Assembly: GCA_012972835.1 (NCBI GenBank)
Contig: JABDHK010000043.1
Coordinates: forward strand, 1 to 51,810
DNA length: 51,810 nt
Source of the DNA: Chlorobiaceae bacterium
GTDB taxonomy: Bacteria; Bacteroidota; Chlorobiia; Chlorobiales; Chlorobiaceae
Reading direction: 5' to 3'
The stretch's first letter is position 1; every line of letters starts with the position of its first letter. The notes under the pieces were generated by a model, which saw nothing but the letters and a program-made list of their open reading frames with translations, made no database searches and was not told the DNA's origin. The translations under genes and the position numbers were made by a program. Below, in pieces: positions 37,159 to 46,290 of the stretch.

Positions 37159-38541
37159 ATGCTATTACGACATACATCAAAAGAGGTTAAAGAGCGCGAA
37201 GGGCTGACGATCAACCCGGCAAAAACCTGCCAGCCGATCGGAGCCATGTATGCAGCGCTCGGTATTCACGGCTGTCTGCCTCACAGCCACGGCTCCCAGG
37301 GGTGCTGTTCCTATCACCGCAGCACCTTGACCCGCCACTACAAAGAGCCCGTCATGGCGGCCACCAGCTCATTTACCGAAGGAGCATCGGTCTTCGGCGG
37401 CCAGGCCAACCTGCTTGCGGCCATCGAAACCATCTTTTCAGTCTATGAGCCCGACATCATTGCCGTGCACTCCACCTGCCTCTCCGAGACCATCGGTGAT
37501 GATTTGCAGCAGATCACCAGAAAGGCCAGAGACGACGGAAAAATTCCTGAAGGCAAGCATGTTATCTTTGCCAGCACACCAAGCTTCATCGGCTCGCACG
37601 TCACCGGCTATGCCAATATGGTCACCGGCATTGCCGAGCAGTTTTCGGTGTCAACCGGCACAAAGAAAAACCAGATCAACATCATTGCCGGATGGATGGA
37701 GCCCTCCGACATGCGTGAAATCAAGCTCCTCTCAAAAAAGCTCGGTGTCAAGATTGTGCTCTTCCCCGACACTTCCAACGTCCTTGATGCGCCGCAAACA
37801 GGAAAGCATGTCTTTTATCCAAAGGGCGGCACCACCATACCGGAACTGCAGAGCACCGGCGACAGCCTCTTTTCGCTTGCCCTTGGCTCCATCAGTGCAG
37901 AACCGGCAGCCATCGCGCTCGAAAAAAAGCACAAGGTTGCCTTTGAAACCCTCGACATCCCGATCGGCCTGACCGCAACCGACCGCTTCATCATGAAGAT
38001 GAGCGAAGTTGCCAACGTCAGCGTGCCTGATGAGATTACCGATGAGAGAGGCCGACTTGTCGATGTGATGGCCGACATGGAGCAGTATCTCTATGGCAAA
38101 AGGGTAGCACTCTTCGGCGACCCCGACCAGCTTCTTCCCCTCACCGAGTTTCTGCTCGACCTGAACATGAAACCAGTGCATATCGTCAGCGGCACACCCG
38201 GCCAGCGCTTTGAAAAACAGATGCGCCAGCTGCTCGATGCACGCTCGCCCGAAACAAACTTCCGCAACGGGCTTCAGGCCGACATGTTCCTGCTCCACCA
38301 GTGGATGAAGAACGAGCCCGTCGACCTGCTTATCGGCAACACCTACGGCAAGTATATGGCCCGTGACGAGGATGTACCCTTCATCAGGTTCGGCTTCCCG
38401 ATTCTCGACCGCATCGGCCACAGCTACTTCCCGAATGTCGGCTACAGCGGAGCCCTGAGGCTGGTTGAAAAGCTCCTCTCCGCCATCATGGATCGCCAGG
38501 ATCGCGATGCACTCGAAGAGAAGTTCGAACTCGTTATGTAA
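37159..38541 (+). CDS. nifK: Nitrogenase MoFe protein beta subunit
   Basis: A 460-residue beta subunit, shorter at the N-terminus than Azotobacter NifK (523) as in NifD-insertion groups. P-cluster cysteines lie in AKTCQPIGA, SQGCCSYHRS and HSTCLSETIGDD. It follows nifD by 29 bases with an AAACGGAG ribosome site. The C-terminal PFIRFGFPILDRIGH is conserved with NifN. It is followed by a hairpin that may set lower expression of nifEN. Confidence 0.97.
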   Translation: MLLRHTSKEVKEREGLTINPAKTCQPIGAMYAALGIHGCLPHSHGSQGCCSYHRSTLTRHYKEPVMAATSSFTEGASVFGGQANLLAAIETIFSVYEPDIIAVHSTCLSETIGDDLQQITRKARDDGKIPEGKHVIFASTPSFIGSHVTGYANMVTGIAEQFSVSTGTKKNQINIIAGWMEPSDMREIKLLSKKLGVKIVLFPDTSNVLDAPQTGKHVFYPKGGTTIPELQSTGDSLFSLALGSISAEPAAIALEKKHKVAFETLDIPIGLTATDRFIMKMSEVANVSVPDEITDERGRLVDVMADMEQYLYGKRVALFGDPDQLLPLTEFLLDLNMKPVHIVSGTPGQRFEKQMRQLLDARSPETNFRNGLQADMFLLHQWMKNEPVDLLIGNTYGKYMARDEDVPFIRFGFPILDRIGHSYFPNVGYSGALRLVEKLLSAIMDRQDRDALEEKFELVM

Positions 38542-38558
38542 AAACGCACCTTGGTATC

Positions 38559-38578
38559 CCGGGGCCAAAGAGCCCTGG
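38559..38578 (+). other. Stem-loop in the nifK-nifE gap
   Basis: CCGGGGC-caaaga-GCCCTGG forms a 7-bp stem (one G-U pair) with a 6-base loop, within the 73-base nifK-nifE spacer. The same spacer holds a direct 10-base repeat GGGGCCAAAG at 38561-38570 and 38577-38586. No T-run follows, so partial attenuation or a 3' mRNA stabiliser for nifHDK is more likely than termination. Confidence 0.45.
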
Positions 38579-38614
38579 GGCCAAAGCAACACTGTTTAAA
38601 AAAGGGGTTACGCC

Positions 38615-39976
38615 ATGGAACAGATCACCATTCTCGAAGGAAGGGAGAACCATCTCTTCGAAAAGAAAACAGGTGCCGTGCAGCCGGATATCTCCTGCGA
38701 CACCTCAAGCCTTTCAGGATCTGTAAGCCAGCGCGCCTGCGTCTTCTGCGGTTCCCGGGTAGTACTCTACCCCGTAGCCGATGCCATTCATCTTGTCCAC
38801 GGCCCAATCGGATGTGCCGCCTATACCTGGGACATCCGGGGAGCTGTCTCCTCAGGCCCAGAGCTGCACCGCCTGAGTTTTTCCACCGACCTTCAGGAGA
38901 TGGATGTCATATATGGGGGCGAAAAAAAGCTCTACCACTCCCTTATAGAGTTGATTGAGCAGTATAAACCAAAAGCTGCCTTTATCTACTCAACCTGCAT
39001 AGTCGGCCTTATTGGCGACGATATTGAAGCGGTCTGCCGGAAAGTAGCCAATGAGACCGGAATCCCCGTGCTCCCCGTCCACTCCGAAGGGTTCAAAGGA
39101 ACCAAGAAAGATGGCTACAAAGCCGCCTGCCACGCACTGATGAAGCTTATCGGCACAGGCGATACCGACGGTATCAGCAAATACAGCATCAACATCCTCG
39201 GCGAATTCAACCTTGCCGGCGAAGCCTGGATTATCAGAAAGTACTACGAAAAAATGGGGATAGAAGTTGTCTCGACCCTCACCGGCGACGGACGCATCGA
39301 CGCTGTAAAACGTGCCCATGGTGCATCACTCAACGTTGTCCAATGCTCCGGCTCCATGACCTGGCTTGCCAAAGAGATGGAAGAGAAGTACGGCATTCCC
39401 TATATCCGGGTTTCCTACTTCGGTATTGAGGATATGTCAAAATCGCTCTACGATGTTGCAAAAGAGTTCCCCGAGCGCCCGGAGATCATGGAAGCAGCAA
39501 AACAGATTGTCAGTGAAGAGGTCAAACAGCTCTATCCTTCACTGCAGAAATTCAAAAAAGCTCTCACCGGCAAGAAAGCCGCAATTTATGTCGGCGGTGC
39601 ATTCAAGACATTTTCACTCATCAAGGCACTCCGTTCCATCGGCATGTCGGTAGTACTTGCAGGATCACAGACCGGCAACAAGGACGACTACGCACGCCTC
39701 AAGGAGATGTGTGACGAAGGCACCATCATTGTGGACGATTCAAACCCGGTTGAACTCTCAAAATTCATCCTCGAAAAAGAGGCTGACCTGCTCATAGGGG
39801 GCGTTAAAGAGAGGCCTATAGCCTTCAAGCTCGGTGTAGGATTCTGCGATCACAACCATGAGCGCAAAATCCCGCTCGCCGGATTTGTCGGCATGTACAA
39901 TTTTGCACTGGAGGTCTACCAGTCGGTCATGAGCCCGGTATGGCAGTTCGCCCCAAGAAAAGGAGTCAAGAGATGA
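38615..39976 (+). CDS. nifE: FeMo-co scaffold protein NifE
   Basis: A 453-residue NifD homologue. Cluster-binding cysteines occur in QRACVFCGSR, HGPIGCAAYTW and STCIVGLIGDD; the substrate-site region VQCSGSMTWLAKEM keeps the NifD-like cysteine. With NifN it forms the E2N2 scaffold on which NifB-co is converted to FeMo-co with homocitrate and molybdenum. Its TGA overlaps the nifN ATG by 4 bases. The start has a good SD (AAAGGGG). Confidence 0.96.
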   Translation: MEQITILEGRENHLFEKKTGAVQPDISCDTSSLSGSVSQRACVFCGSRVVLYPVADAIHLVHGPIGCAAYTWDIRGAVSSGPELHRLSFSTDLQEMDVIYGGEKKLYHSLIELIEQYKPKAAFIYSTCIVGLIGDDIEAVCRKVANETGIPVLPVHSEGFKGTKKDGYKAACHALMKLIGTGDTDGISKYSINILGEFNLAGEAWIIRKYYEKMGIEVVSTLTGDGRIDAVKRAHGASLNVVQCSGSMTWLAKEMEEKYGIPYIRVSYFGIEDMSKSLYDVAKEFPERPEIMEAAKQIVSEEVKQLYPSLQKFKKALTGKKAAIYVGGAFKTFSLIKALRSIGMSVVLAGSQTGNKDDYARLKEMCDEGTIIVDDSNPVELSKFILEKEADLLIGGVKERPIAFKLGVGFCDHNHERKIPLAGFVGMYNFALEVYQSVMSPVWQFAPRKGVKR

Positions 39977-41337
39977 AACACGCAATAAAGCACGCAAAAA
40001 CAGCCACACAGAACGCCTGCAAGCTCTGCAACCCACTCGGGGCATGCCTCGCCTTCAGGGGAATAGAGAACTGCGTACCCTTCCTGCACGGCTCCCAGGG
40101 GTGCGCCACCTATATACGCCGATACCTTATCAGCCACTACAAAGAGCCGATCGATATCGCTTCATCAAACTTTCACGAAGAGAGCGCCGTATTCGGCGGC
40201 AGTCATAACCTTAAAATAGGCCTGAAAAACGTCAGCAAGCAGTACTCGCCCGAAGTTATCGGCATAGCAACCACCTGCCTCAGCGAAACCATTGGCGACG
40301 ATGTACCCATGATCATCCGGGAGTATAAACAGGAGTTCAAAAACGGCTCACCGATGCCCATCATGATTCACGCCTCAACGCCAAGCTACATGGGCAGCCA
40401 TATCGACGGCTTTCATGCCGCCGTGCGGGCCACCGTAAAAACGCTCGCTGAAAAAGGAGCGAGGGAGAACCTCATCAACATCTTCCCGAACATGGTCTCA
40501 CCGGCCGACATCCGCTATCTCAAGGAGATTCTTGAAGACCTCAGGCAACCCTACATGCTGCTGCCCGACTACTCACAAACCATGGACGGCGGCCCCTGGG
40601 GCGAATACCACCGCATCCCCCCCGGCGGCACTCCGGCAAGCGCCATTGCCATGGCCGGACGGGCAAGCGCAAGCATAGAGTTCGGCTCAACCCTCGAAGC
40701 TTCCAAATCAGCTGCCGGCTACCTCGAAGAGGCATTCGGTGTACCACGCTACCACAGCGCCCTCCCCATCGGTATCAAGGAGAGCGACAAATTTTTCACC
40801 CTGCTCGAATCACTGACCCACAAGGAGAGGCCCGAAAAATATAACGATGAACGCCGCCGTCTCATTGACGCCTATGCCGACGGCCATAAATATCTGTTTG
40901 AACAAAGGGTCATCATCTACGGCGAAGAGGATCTCGTCGTCGGCATGACCGCACTGCTCACTGAAATCGGCATAACCCCCGTACTCTGTGCCTCAGGAGG
41001 AAAAAGCGGCCTCCTGAAAAAAAGCATTAAAGAGCTTATTCCCGATATGGAAGAGCTCGGCATCAAGGTACGTGAAGGTGTTGATTTTGTCGATATCGAA
41101 GAGGAAGCCAAGCTGCTGAAACCCGATTTTCTTATCGGCAACAGCAAAGGCTATACCATGTCACGCAAAAACAACATACCACTCATCAGACTCGGCTTCC
41201 CGATTCACGACCGTTTCGGAGGCCAGAGAATGCACCACCTGGGCTACAGAGGCACCCAGGAACTCTTCGACCGGCTTGTAAACACCGTTATCGAACAGCG
41301 GCAGAATGCTTCATCAATCGGCTACACTTACATGTAA
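39973..41337 (+). CDS. nifN: FeMo-co scaffold protein NifN
   Basis: A 454-residue NifK homologue. The ATG at 39973 overlaps the nifE stop (ATGA); the frame is open 11 codons further upstream but that part belongs to nifE. Motifs: ACKLCNPLGACLAF, LHGSQGCATY and TTCLSETIGDDV, and PLIRLGFPIHDRFGG near the C-terminus. It is a partner of NifE in the cofactor-maturation scaffold. Coupled translation keeps the two subunits at equal levels. Confidence 0.96.
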   Translation: MKHAIKHAKTATQNACKLCNPLGACLAFRGIENCVPFLHGSQGCATYIRRYLISHYKEPIDIASSNFHEESAVFGGSHNLKIGLKNVSKQYSPEVIGIATTCLSETIGDDVPMIIREYKQEFKNGSPMPIMIHASTPSYMGSHIDGFHAAVRATVKTLAEKGARENLINIFPNMVSPADIRYLKEILEDLRQPYMLLPDYSQTMDGGPWGEYHRIPPGGTPASAIAMAGRASASIEFGSTLEASKSAAGYLEEAFGVPRYHSALPIGIKESDKFFTLLESLTHKERPEKYNDERRRLIDAYADGHKYLFEQRVIIYGEEDLVVGMTALLTEIGITPVLCASGGKSGLLKKSIKELIPDMEELGIKVREGVDFVDIEEEAKLLKPDFLIGNSKGYTMSRKNNIPLIRLGFPIHDRFGGQRMHHLGYRGTQELFDRLVNTVIEQRQNASSIGYTYM

Positions 41338-41349
41338 AGGGAGGAAACC

Positions 41350-42624
41350 ATGTCACTCAAACTACAAAACCACCCCTGTTTCAACGATGCATCCCGCCAC
41401 ACCTTCGGCCGCATCCACCTCCCCGTTGCACCGAAATGCAACATCCAGTGCAACTACTGCAACCGCAAGTTCGACTGCATGAACGAAAACCGGCCCGGCG
41501 TAACCAGCCGGATACTGTCGCCACTCCAGGCCCTCCACTACCTGGATCAGGCCTTAGCGCTCTCGCCAAACATAGCGGTAGTCGGCATTGCCGGCCCGGG
41601 AGATCCCTTTGCCAACCCCGACGAGACCATGGAAACCCTCCGTCTGGTAAGGGCAAAATATCCCGCAATGCTGCTCTGCCTTGCAACCAACGGCCTCGAA
41701 CTGCTGCCCTATATCGACGAACTGGCCGAACTCAAGGTGAGCCACGTCACCATTACCATCAACGCCATCGACCCCGCAATCGGCTCAGAGGTCTACGCCT
41801 GGGTGCGATACAAAAAAAAGATGTACCGCGACGTCGAGGCAGCCAAACTGCTTATCGCCAACCAGCTCGAAGCACTTAAAAAGCTCAAGGAGGCCGGCAT
41901 CACCGCCAAGGTAAACTCCATTATCATTCCCGGCATCAACGACACCCACGTCATAGCCGTTGCCGCAAAAGTTGCCGAACTCGGAGCCGACATCCTCAAC
42001 TGTCTGCCCTACTACAGCACCACCGAAACCGTCTTCGAAAACATCGAAGAGCCCTCCCTGGAGATGGTAGCCGCAATCCAGACCGCCACCAGCGAATACC
42101 TGCCGCAGATGAAGCACTGCGCCCGCTGCCGCGCCGATGCAGTCGGCATAATCGGAGAACTCAACAACGAAGCGATGATGCAGAAGCTCGCCGAAGCCGC
42201 CGCACTGCCAAAAAACCCGGCAGAAAAGCGCCCCTTCATCGCCGTCAGCAGCATGGAAGGCGTCCTGATCAACCAGCACCTCGGCGAAGCAGAACGCTTT
42301 CTCATCTACGGTCTCAACCCGCAAACCCATGAGTGCGTCCTCGTCGATGCCCGAACCGCACCACCATCAGGCGGCGGCCAACACCGCTGGGAAGCACTCG
42401 CCGACACCCTCAGCGACTGCCGGGCACTCCTCGTCAACGGAGCCGGCGACTCCCCAACAAAAGTCATGAAAGCCAAAGGCATAGAAGTCATGGTCCTCGA
42501 AGGCATCATAGAAGAAGCCGTCCACGGCATCTTCCACAACCAAGACCTCAAACATCTCATGAAAAGCAGCCAAATCCACGCCTGCGGCACCAGCTGCACC
42601 GGCACCGGAGGAGGCTGCGGCTAA
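41350..42624 (+). CDS. nifB: Radical SAM FeMo-co biosynthesis protein NifB
   Basis: A 424-residue protein. The radical SAM domain carries C30-x3-C34-x2-C37 (CNIQCNYC), a GPGDPFANP loop and a cysteine set near KHCARCRAD. It is fused to a C-terminal NifX/NafY-like cofactor-carrier domain (about 295-400, INQHLGEAERFLIYGL). The tail HACGTSCTGTGGGCG is Cys/Gly rich. NifB fuses two [4Fe-4S] clusters and inserts the central carbide to make NifB-co. It has a strong SD (AGGGAGG), 13 bases after nifN. Confidence 0.97.
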   Translation: MSLKLQNHPCFNDASRHTFGRIHLPVAPKCNIQCNYCNRKFDCMNENRPGVTSRILSPLQALHYLDQALALSPNIAVVGIAGPGDPFANPDETMETLRLVRAKYPAMLLCLATNGLELLPYIDELAELKVSHVTITINAIDPAIGSEVYAWVRYKKKMYRDVEAAKLLIANQLEALKKLKEAGITAKVNSIIIPGINDTHVIAVAAKVAELGADILNCLPYYSTTETVFENIEEPSLEMVAAIQTATSEYLPQMKHCARCRADAVGIIGELNNEAMMQKLAEAAALPKNPAEKRPFIAVSSMEGVLINQHLGEAERFLIYGLNPQTHECVLVDARTAPPSGGGQHRWEALADTLSDCRALLVNGAGDSPTKVMKAKGIEVMVLEGIIEEAVHGIFHNQDLKHLMKSSQIHACGTSCTGTGGGCG

Positions 42625-42682
42625 CAAAAAATCATAAGTCCTATTAGTCCCATATTTCTCTTATTAAAAAAAGCCACACACC

Positions 42683-42991
42683 ATGGACAAACCAAAACAC
42701 CACATCTTCGTCTGCGCAAGCTTCCGCGCCCAGGGAACACCCCAAGGCATCTGCCACAAAAAAGAGTCGCTCAGCCTCATACCCTACCTCGAAAGCGAAC
42801 TCTCCGACCGAGGCATGACCGACGTAGCCGTCTCAGCCACAGGCTGCCTCAACATCTGCGAAAAAGGCCCCGTAGTAGTCATATACCCCGAAAACTTCTG
42901 GTACGGAGAGATAGACGGCGAAGACAAAATCGACGAAATCCTCGACGCACTCGAAAATGGCGAAGCCTGCGAAGCACACCTCATAAGCTGA
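42683..42991 (+). CDS. Thioredoxin-like [2Fe-2S] ferredoxin
   Basis: A 102-residue ferredoxin of the thioredoxin-like class with cluster ligands C11, C24, C55 and C59 (VCASFR, GICHKK, GCLNICE). A similar ferredoxin follows nifB in many diazotrophs and is thought to feed electrons to nitrogenase or its assembly. It is 58 bases after nifB and is the last gene of the operon before a terminator-like hairpin. Confidence 0.92.
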   Translation: MDKPKHHIFVCASFRAQGTPQGICHKKESLSLIPYLESELSDRGMTDVAVSATGCLNICEKGPVVVIYPENFWYGEIDGEDKIDEILDALENGEACEAHLIS

Positions 42992-43012
42992 AAATCTCCC
43001 TCATTACACTTC

Positions 43013-43034
43013 CCCGGCGTTCTCCAGCGCCGGG
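43013..43034 (+). terminator. Hairpin at the end of the nif operon
   Basis: CCCGGCG-ttctccag-CGCCGGG: a 7-bp GC-rich stem 21 bases after the ferredoxin stop and 3 bases before the convergent PsiE-like stop. Only a weak T stretch follows on either strand, so it may serve both genes. Confidence 0.6.
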
Positions 43035-43036
43035 AT

Positions 43037-43468
43037 TCATTCCCCAGCACCATATTCCTTTTGGTTAAAGCAGAAATAGGCAACACCTATGGAAACCATA
43101 ATAGATGCAAGGCCAATCAATGTATTGAAATCTGTTTTGTGTATGTCGAGAGTAATCATTTTGTTTGATATTGCAATGATTGCTATCCGAAGGATCTGAA
43201 GAAAGGGAATTTTTTCTGAATGTAAAATTATAGATATGGCTTTCATAAGTTCATAACCTACCACCAAAATCAAAATCATTCCATATATATCGAACAGTTC
43301 ATGTATGTCCAGCACAAAATAAATTGGGTCTGGTGATAAGAGACTGGTTACCCAAATATAAGTCAGATGCGCCGCCCCGAAAATCATGCTCAGCGCAAGC
43401 ATTATAATCATAAATCGCAAAACATATTTAGCGACTTTAATAGGATAATGCATAATTTTTTCGTCCAT
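43037..43468 (-). CDS. PsiE-like small membrane protein
   Basis: A 143-residue integral membrane protein with four hydrophobic helices (about 18-40, 52-75, 85-105 and 115-135). It resembles the phosphate-starvation-inducible PsiE family (VVGYELMKAISIILH, and LRIAIIAISNKMI before the last helix). The function of PsiE is not known. It is convergent with the nif operon. Confidence 0.75.
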   Translation of the reverse strand: MDEKIMHYPIKVAKYVLRFMIIMLALSMIFGAAHLTYIWVTSLLSPDPIYFVLDIHELFDIYGMILILVVGYELMKAISIILHSEKIPFLQILRIAIIAISNKMITLDIHKTDFNTLIGLASIMVSIGVAYFCFNQKEYGAGE

Positions 43469-43517
43469 AATTATATACTTGGTTTATTTGTCCATTAAAA
43501 AATCACATGGGCTGACG

Positions 43518-43922
43518 TTATCCTTTCTTTCTTTTCAACAACATTGAATGGTAGAGAGGAAGGCATCTTGGATCTTTCAGGGTGGTGATCGTCACGGAGA
43601 ATACAATATCATCTTTGACGGATGTAAGGGTACCGATCCCCTCATTGCCAAATGAATCTTCAAAGGTGAATTGATATTGTTTCGCTTTTTTATGACATTT
43701 GCCGGAAAAATCTGGTGCTGCTGAGCGACCTGACAAATATCCCGCCATACCCTCGAGTTGCAACTCACCCTTGTTCTCTGTGATAGTGAGAGTAAGATAC
43801 CGTTGATCTGGATCTTGATTTATCGTCGCGCTCCCTTCAAACGAGCCAAGAATTGAACGAGAAGAAAAGCCACACAACAAGGTGACCAGCAAGCAAATGG
43901 GAAATATTTTGAGCAAGCGCAT
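43518..43922 (-). CDS. Small secreted protein of unknown function
   Basis: A 134-residue protein. The signal peptide has a hydrophobic core (IFPICLLVTLLCG) and a cysteine (C17) that could be a lipobox-like site, although GFSS follows. The mature part is beta-rich (YLTLTITENKGELQLEGM, VFSVTITTL) with two cysteines (GKCHKK, DPRCLPLY) that may pair. I do not recognise a family. It is 50 bases upstream of the PsiE-like gene on the same strand. Confidence 0.65.
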   Translation of the reverse strand: MRLLKIFPICLLVTLLCGFSSRSILGSFEGSATINQDPDQRYLTLTITENKGELQLEGMAGYLSGRSAAPDFSGKCHKKAKQYQFTFEDSFGNEGIGTLTSVKDDIVFSVTITTLKDPRCLPLYHSMLLKRKKG

Positions 43923-44353
43923 GGACTAAGGAAACCTAATCGATGAGGTTGAGATTATGCTTATGCAAAGTAAACCGCTGTACTCCACATAGTATGTAAT
44001 GCAGGTAATTTACAGCTTTATTTTCATATAGCACAGGAATGATAAACTGACCTAAAGCTTTTAGAGTTAAGAGAAAAGCCAAGTCATAAATTGTTTGTGA
44101 AATGAGGTTATACCAACTCGGCACCCTCCGGCATCGGAGTTCAATCTCACAGTAGTATTTGGTATGCCAACCTTCGGCCTTTTTCGGTACTGATAAACGC
44201 TTCCCATGGCAGTGTGCCAAACTTTGGCAGGTCGAGTCGGTCTGAATGCTAACTTATTTCTCTTAATTCTTCAGACCAGAGTATAATGATATTACTTCAT
44301 AGTTCGTTTTGTGTTATCTTGTTGAGGCAAGCTCCCTTACAACGAGGAACCAC
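43923..44353. other. Gene-poor region before the AbiEii locus
   Basis: These 431 bases contain a 94-codon leftward frame (43936-44220) with unusual composition, no ribosome site and no family resemblance, which I do not call. The right end should contain the promoter for the AbiEii-type gene. No repeat or RNA element was recognised. Confidence 0.4.
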
Positions 44354-45025
44354 ATGATTTTTAGTCCTAAACTTTCCATTCTTCCGCCACCACAACTTCG
44401 TCTCTGGCCAGAACTTGACACTACACCAGCGACATTTACGCTTTACGACGGAACGGCGCTTGCTTTGCGTTTGGGGCACAGGACTTCTGTTGATTTTGAT
44501 TTTTTTTCTAATCACCCTTTTGATCCAGATGATCTGGCTGATGCTCTTCCTTATCTCAAGGGAGCGGAGCGCGTGCAGGTTAGCCAAAATACATTGACTT
44601 GCCGTGTTGAGCGTGACGGGCCTGTTTTGCTCTCTTTTTTTGGTGGTCTTGGTCTTGGGCAGGTTACTCCTCGCGATCAGGCTGAGGGATGTTCAATCTA
44701 TGTCGCATCGCTGCTCGACATTGCAGGAACGAAAGTAGCTGTGATACAAAAACGGGCAGAGGTAAAAGACTATCTCGATATTGATGCGCTGTTACAATAC
44801 GGTGTTGACCTGCCAAACGCTTTAGCTGCTGGCAGTGTCGTTTATGGACGCAGCTTCAACCCTATGATTGCATTGAAGGCACTCTCCTATTTTGATGATC
44901 TTCCAACCTTATCCGCAGATGTGCGCAAGCGGTTGAGTATTGCAGTTGCTTCTGTCGATCCTGCCTCTCTTCCCATATTAACGCCTTACGTCAAGCGGAC
45001 GGATGAAAACGAGCCAACATCATGA
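44354..45025 (+). CDS. AbiEii-type nucleotidyltransferase toxin
   Basis: With ATG 44354 (SD GAGG at 44344-44347) the product is 223 residues of the AbiEii/DUF1814 nucleotidyltransferase group. LYDGTALALRLGHRTSVDFDFF carries the substrate-binding glycines and the D47-x-D49 pair. AbiEii toxins transfer nucleotides (often to tRNA) and are neutralised by an antitoxin. Its stop overlaps the next start (ATGA). The 5' part of a second, broken copy lies at 46371-46475. Confidence 0.87.
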   Translation: MIFSPKLSILPPPQLRLWPELDTTPATFTLYDGTALALRLGHRTSVDFDFFSNHPFDPDDLADALPYLKGAERVQVSQNTLTCRVERDGPVLLSFFGGLGLGQVTPRDQAEGCSIYVASLLDIAGTKVAVIQKRAEVKDYLDIDALLQYGVDLPNALAAGSVVYGRSFNPMIALKALSYFDDLPTLSADVRKRLSIAVASVDPASLPILTPYVKRTDENEPTS

Positions 45026-45333
45026 AACCTTTACCCATTACTCCGGACATTTTAAACGTGGCACGTCGGGTCGTATGGTTCAATACGCCAGAGGAAGAAC
45101 TTGCTGATCCAATACATTTTCTTGCGCATGTTATGACTTTTGGTACACCTGAAGATTTAAAAGCGCTGCAAGGCATCGTGGGGAATGACGAATTCCGTGA
45201 GGTTTTGGAGCATGCTCCACCTGGCGTTTTTGATGTGCGCTCGTGGGCATACTGGAACCTGAAATGTGGACGGCAACCAATTCCGCCTTTGCCGACCCGT
45301 ACCCAGCTTTTAGATTTTACTAAAACTGCTTAG
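45022..45333 (+). CDS. Putative antitoxin partner of the AbiEii toxin
   Basis: A 103-residue, probably helical protein with no family I can name; it starts MKPLPITPDILNVARRV and has the PEEELADPIHFLAHVM segment. The 4-base overlap with the AbiEii-type gene argues for a functional pair. Proteins of this kind are often annotated only as hypothetical or as antitoxin-like next to DUF1814 genes. It lacks the winged-helix start expected of AbiEi, so it is an atypical antitoxin. Confidence 0.75.
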   Translation: MKPLPITPDILNVARRVVWFNTPEEELADPIHFLAHVMTFGTPEDLKALQGIVGNDEFREVLEHAPPGVFDVRSWAYWNLKCGRQPIPPLPTRTQLLDFTKTA

Positions 45334-45698
45334 CGTGCGATTTTTTCCGAATTCTAAAGCGATCCCCTACACGTCTTTTTTGGCATATAATCTTGTATAA
45401 TCACAAACTGAGTATCCGGCGAAAATGTGCCACCTTTTCCCCGTCATCAAAATCTTTGAGTACTTCTGCACATGGTAGGCAATAGATGTCACGAAAAGAG
45501 GCTTTGAGGTGAACTACCCGGCGCACTTCGAGCTGCGCGGCACGCGAAACAGCAGCGATGATCAATTCAGCTTGGAGTGACCTATGAAAAACGGACGCGA
45601 GAAACCTCAAAACCAAGCTTGCCGAAAAGAAAGCACTCTGGCATAAGGTTGTTAAAGGTTGAAATAAGTGTTACCTTTTTAAAAAAGGAGATTTGGTC
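45334..45698. other. Gap with palindromic repeat copy A
   Basis: No intact gene is seen in these 365 bases. They hold repeat copy A (45410-45465) and a stretch to about 45650 that looks like decayed coding sequence (an open minus-strand frame 45401-45616 without family match). The region before 45699 has an AAGGAG ribosome site (45685-45690) for the ribbon-helix-helix gene. Confidence 0.45.
45410..45465. repeat. 56-bp repeat, copy A
   Basis: GAGTATCCGGCGAAAATGTG... matches copy B (46291-46347) over its full length with few differences. Its inner palindrome is imperfect here. It lies 77 bases after the AbiEii antitoxin gene. Confidence 0.75.
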
Positions 45699-45968
45699 AT
45701 GTCACAGACAAAAGGCGTCAAATTAGATGACACCACACAGCAACGACTCGCGGCTTTGGCTCGCATCCGAGACAGGTCGCCGCACTGGCTCATGTGCAAG
45801 GCAATAGAAATATTCTTAGATCGCGAAGAAAATTACGAGCGAGAAAAACGCGAGGATATGGAACGGTGGGAACGTTATCAATTAACGGGCGAGGCTATAC
45901 CCCATAAAAAAGCAGCCGCATGGCTTGAAAATCTGGCAAAGGGAAAGGTGACCTCTTGTCCCAAATAA
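45699..45968 (+). CDS. Ribbon-helix-helix antitoxin
   Basis: An 89-residue protein starting at ATG 45699, 8 bases after AAGGAG. The N-terminal ribbon-helix-helix (GVKLDDTTQQRLAALARIRDR, residues about 5-45) is of the CopG/ParD type. A long charged helix (EENYEREKREDMERWERY) is likely to wrap the toxin. It overlaps the ParE-type toxin gene by 13 bases and probably autoregulates the pair. Confidence 0.88.
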   Translation: MSQTKGVKLDDTTQQRLAALARIRDRSPHWLMCKAIEIFLDREENYEREKREDMERWERYQLTGEAIPHKKAAAWLENLAKGKVTSCPK

Positions 45969-46246
45969 AATGGCTCCCTGAGGCATTAGCCGATGTCGAG
46001 AGGCTTTATACGTTCTTGCACGAAAAAAGCCCCGGTGCGGCAGATCGAGCAGCAAAGACTATTCTTGACGGAGCGAATTTTCTAACATCAATACCAGACA
46101 TTGGACGCCCAATGGACGATGATACTGGAAGACGCGAATGGGTCGTATCTTTTGGGGCTGGAGCTTTTGTTCTTCGCTATATGCGCGACGAAAAAGATAC
46201 GGTTGTTATTATTCGTGTCTGGCACAGCAAAGAAAATAGAACGTAG
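45956..46246 (+). CDS. RelE/ParE-family toxin
   Basis: A 96-residue toxin, apparently started at TTG 45956 within the antitoxin reading frame. It has ParE features: IKWLPEALADVERLYTFL, then IGRPMDDDTGRREWVV, then VVIIRVWHSKENR. ParE members poison gyrase and RelE members cut mRNA; the sequence looks ParE-like. The unusual TTG start and overlap should keep its synthesis below that of the antitoxin. Confidence 0.88.
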   Translation: MSQIKWLPEALADVERLYTFLHEKSPGAADRAAKTILDGANFLTSIPDIGRPMDDDTGRREWVVSFGAGAFVLRYMRDEKDTVVIIRVWHSKENRT

Positions 46247-46290
46247 AGCCAGTTAACAGTAAACAAAGAAACTTCAAGGAAGGAAACATT

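Noticed and set aside
43936-44220. 94-codon leftward ORF
   Set aside because: No ribosome site, no recognisable family, and odd composition rich in Cys and Trp; treated as non-coding.
45401-45616. 71-codon minus-strand ORF as a gene
   Set aside because: It runs through repeat copy A, has no ribosome site and no family resemblance; probably decayed sequence.
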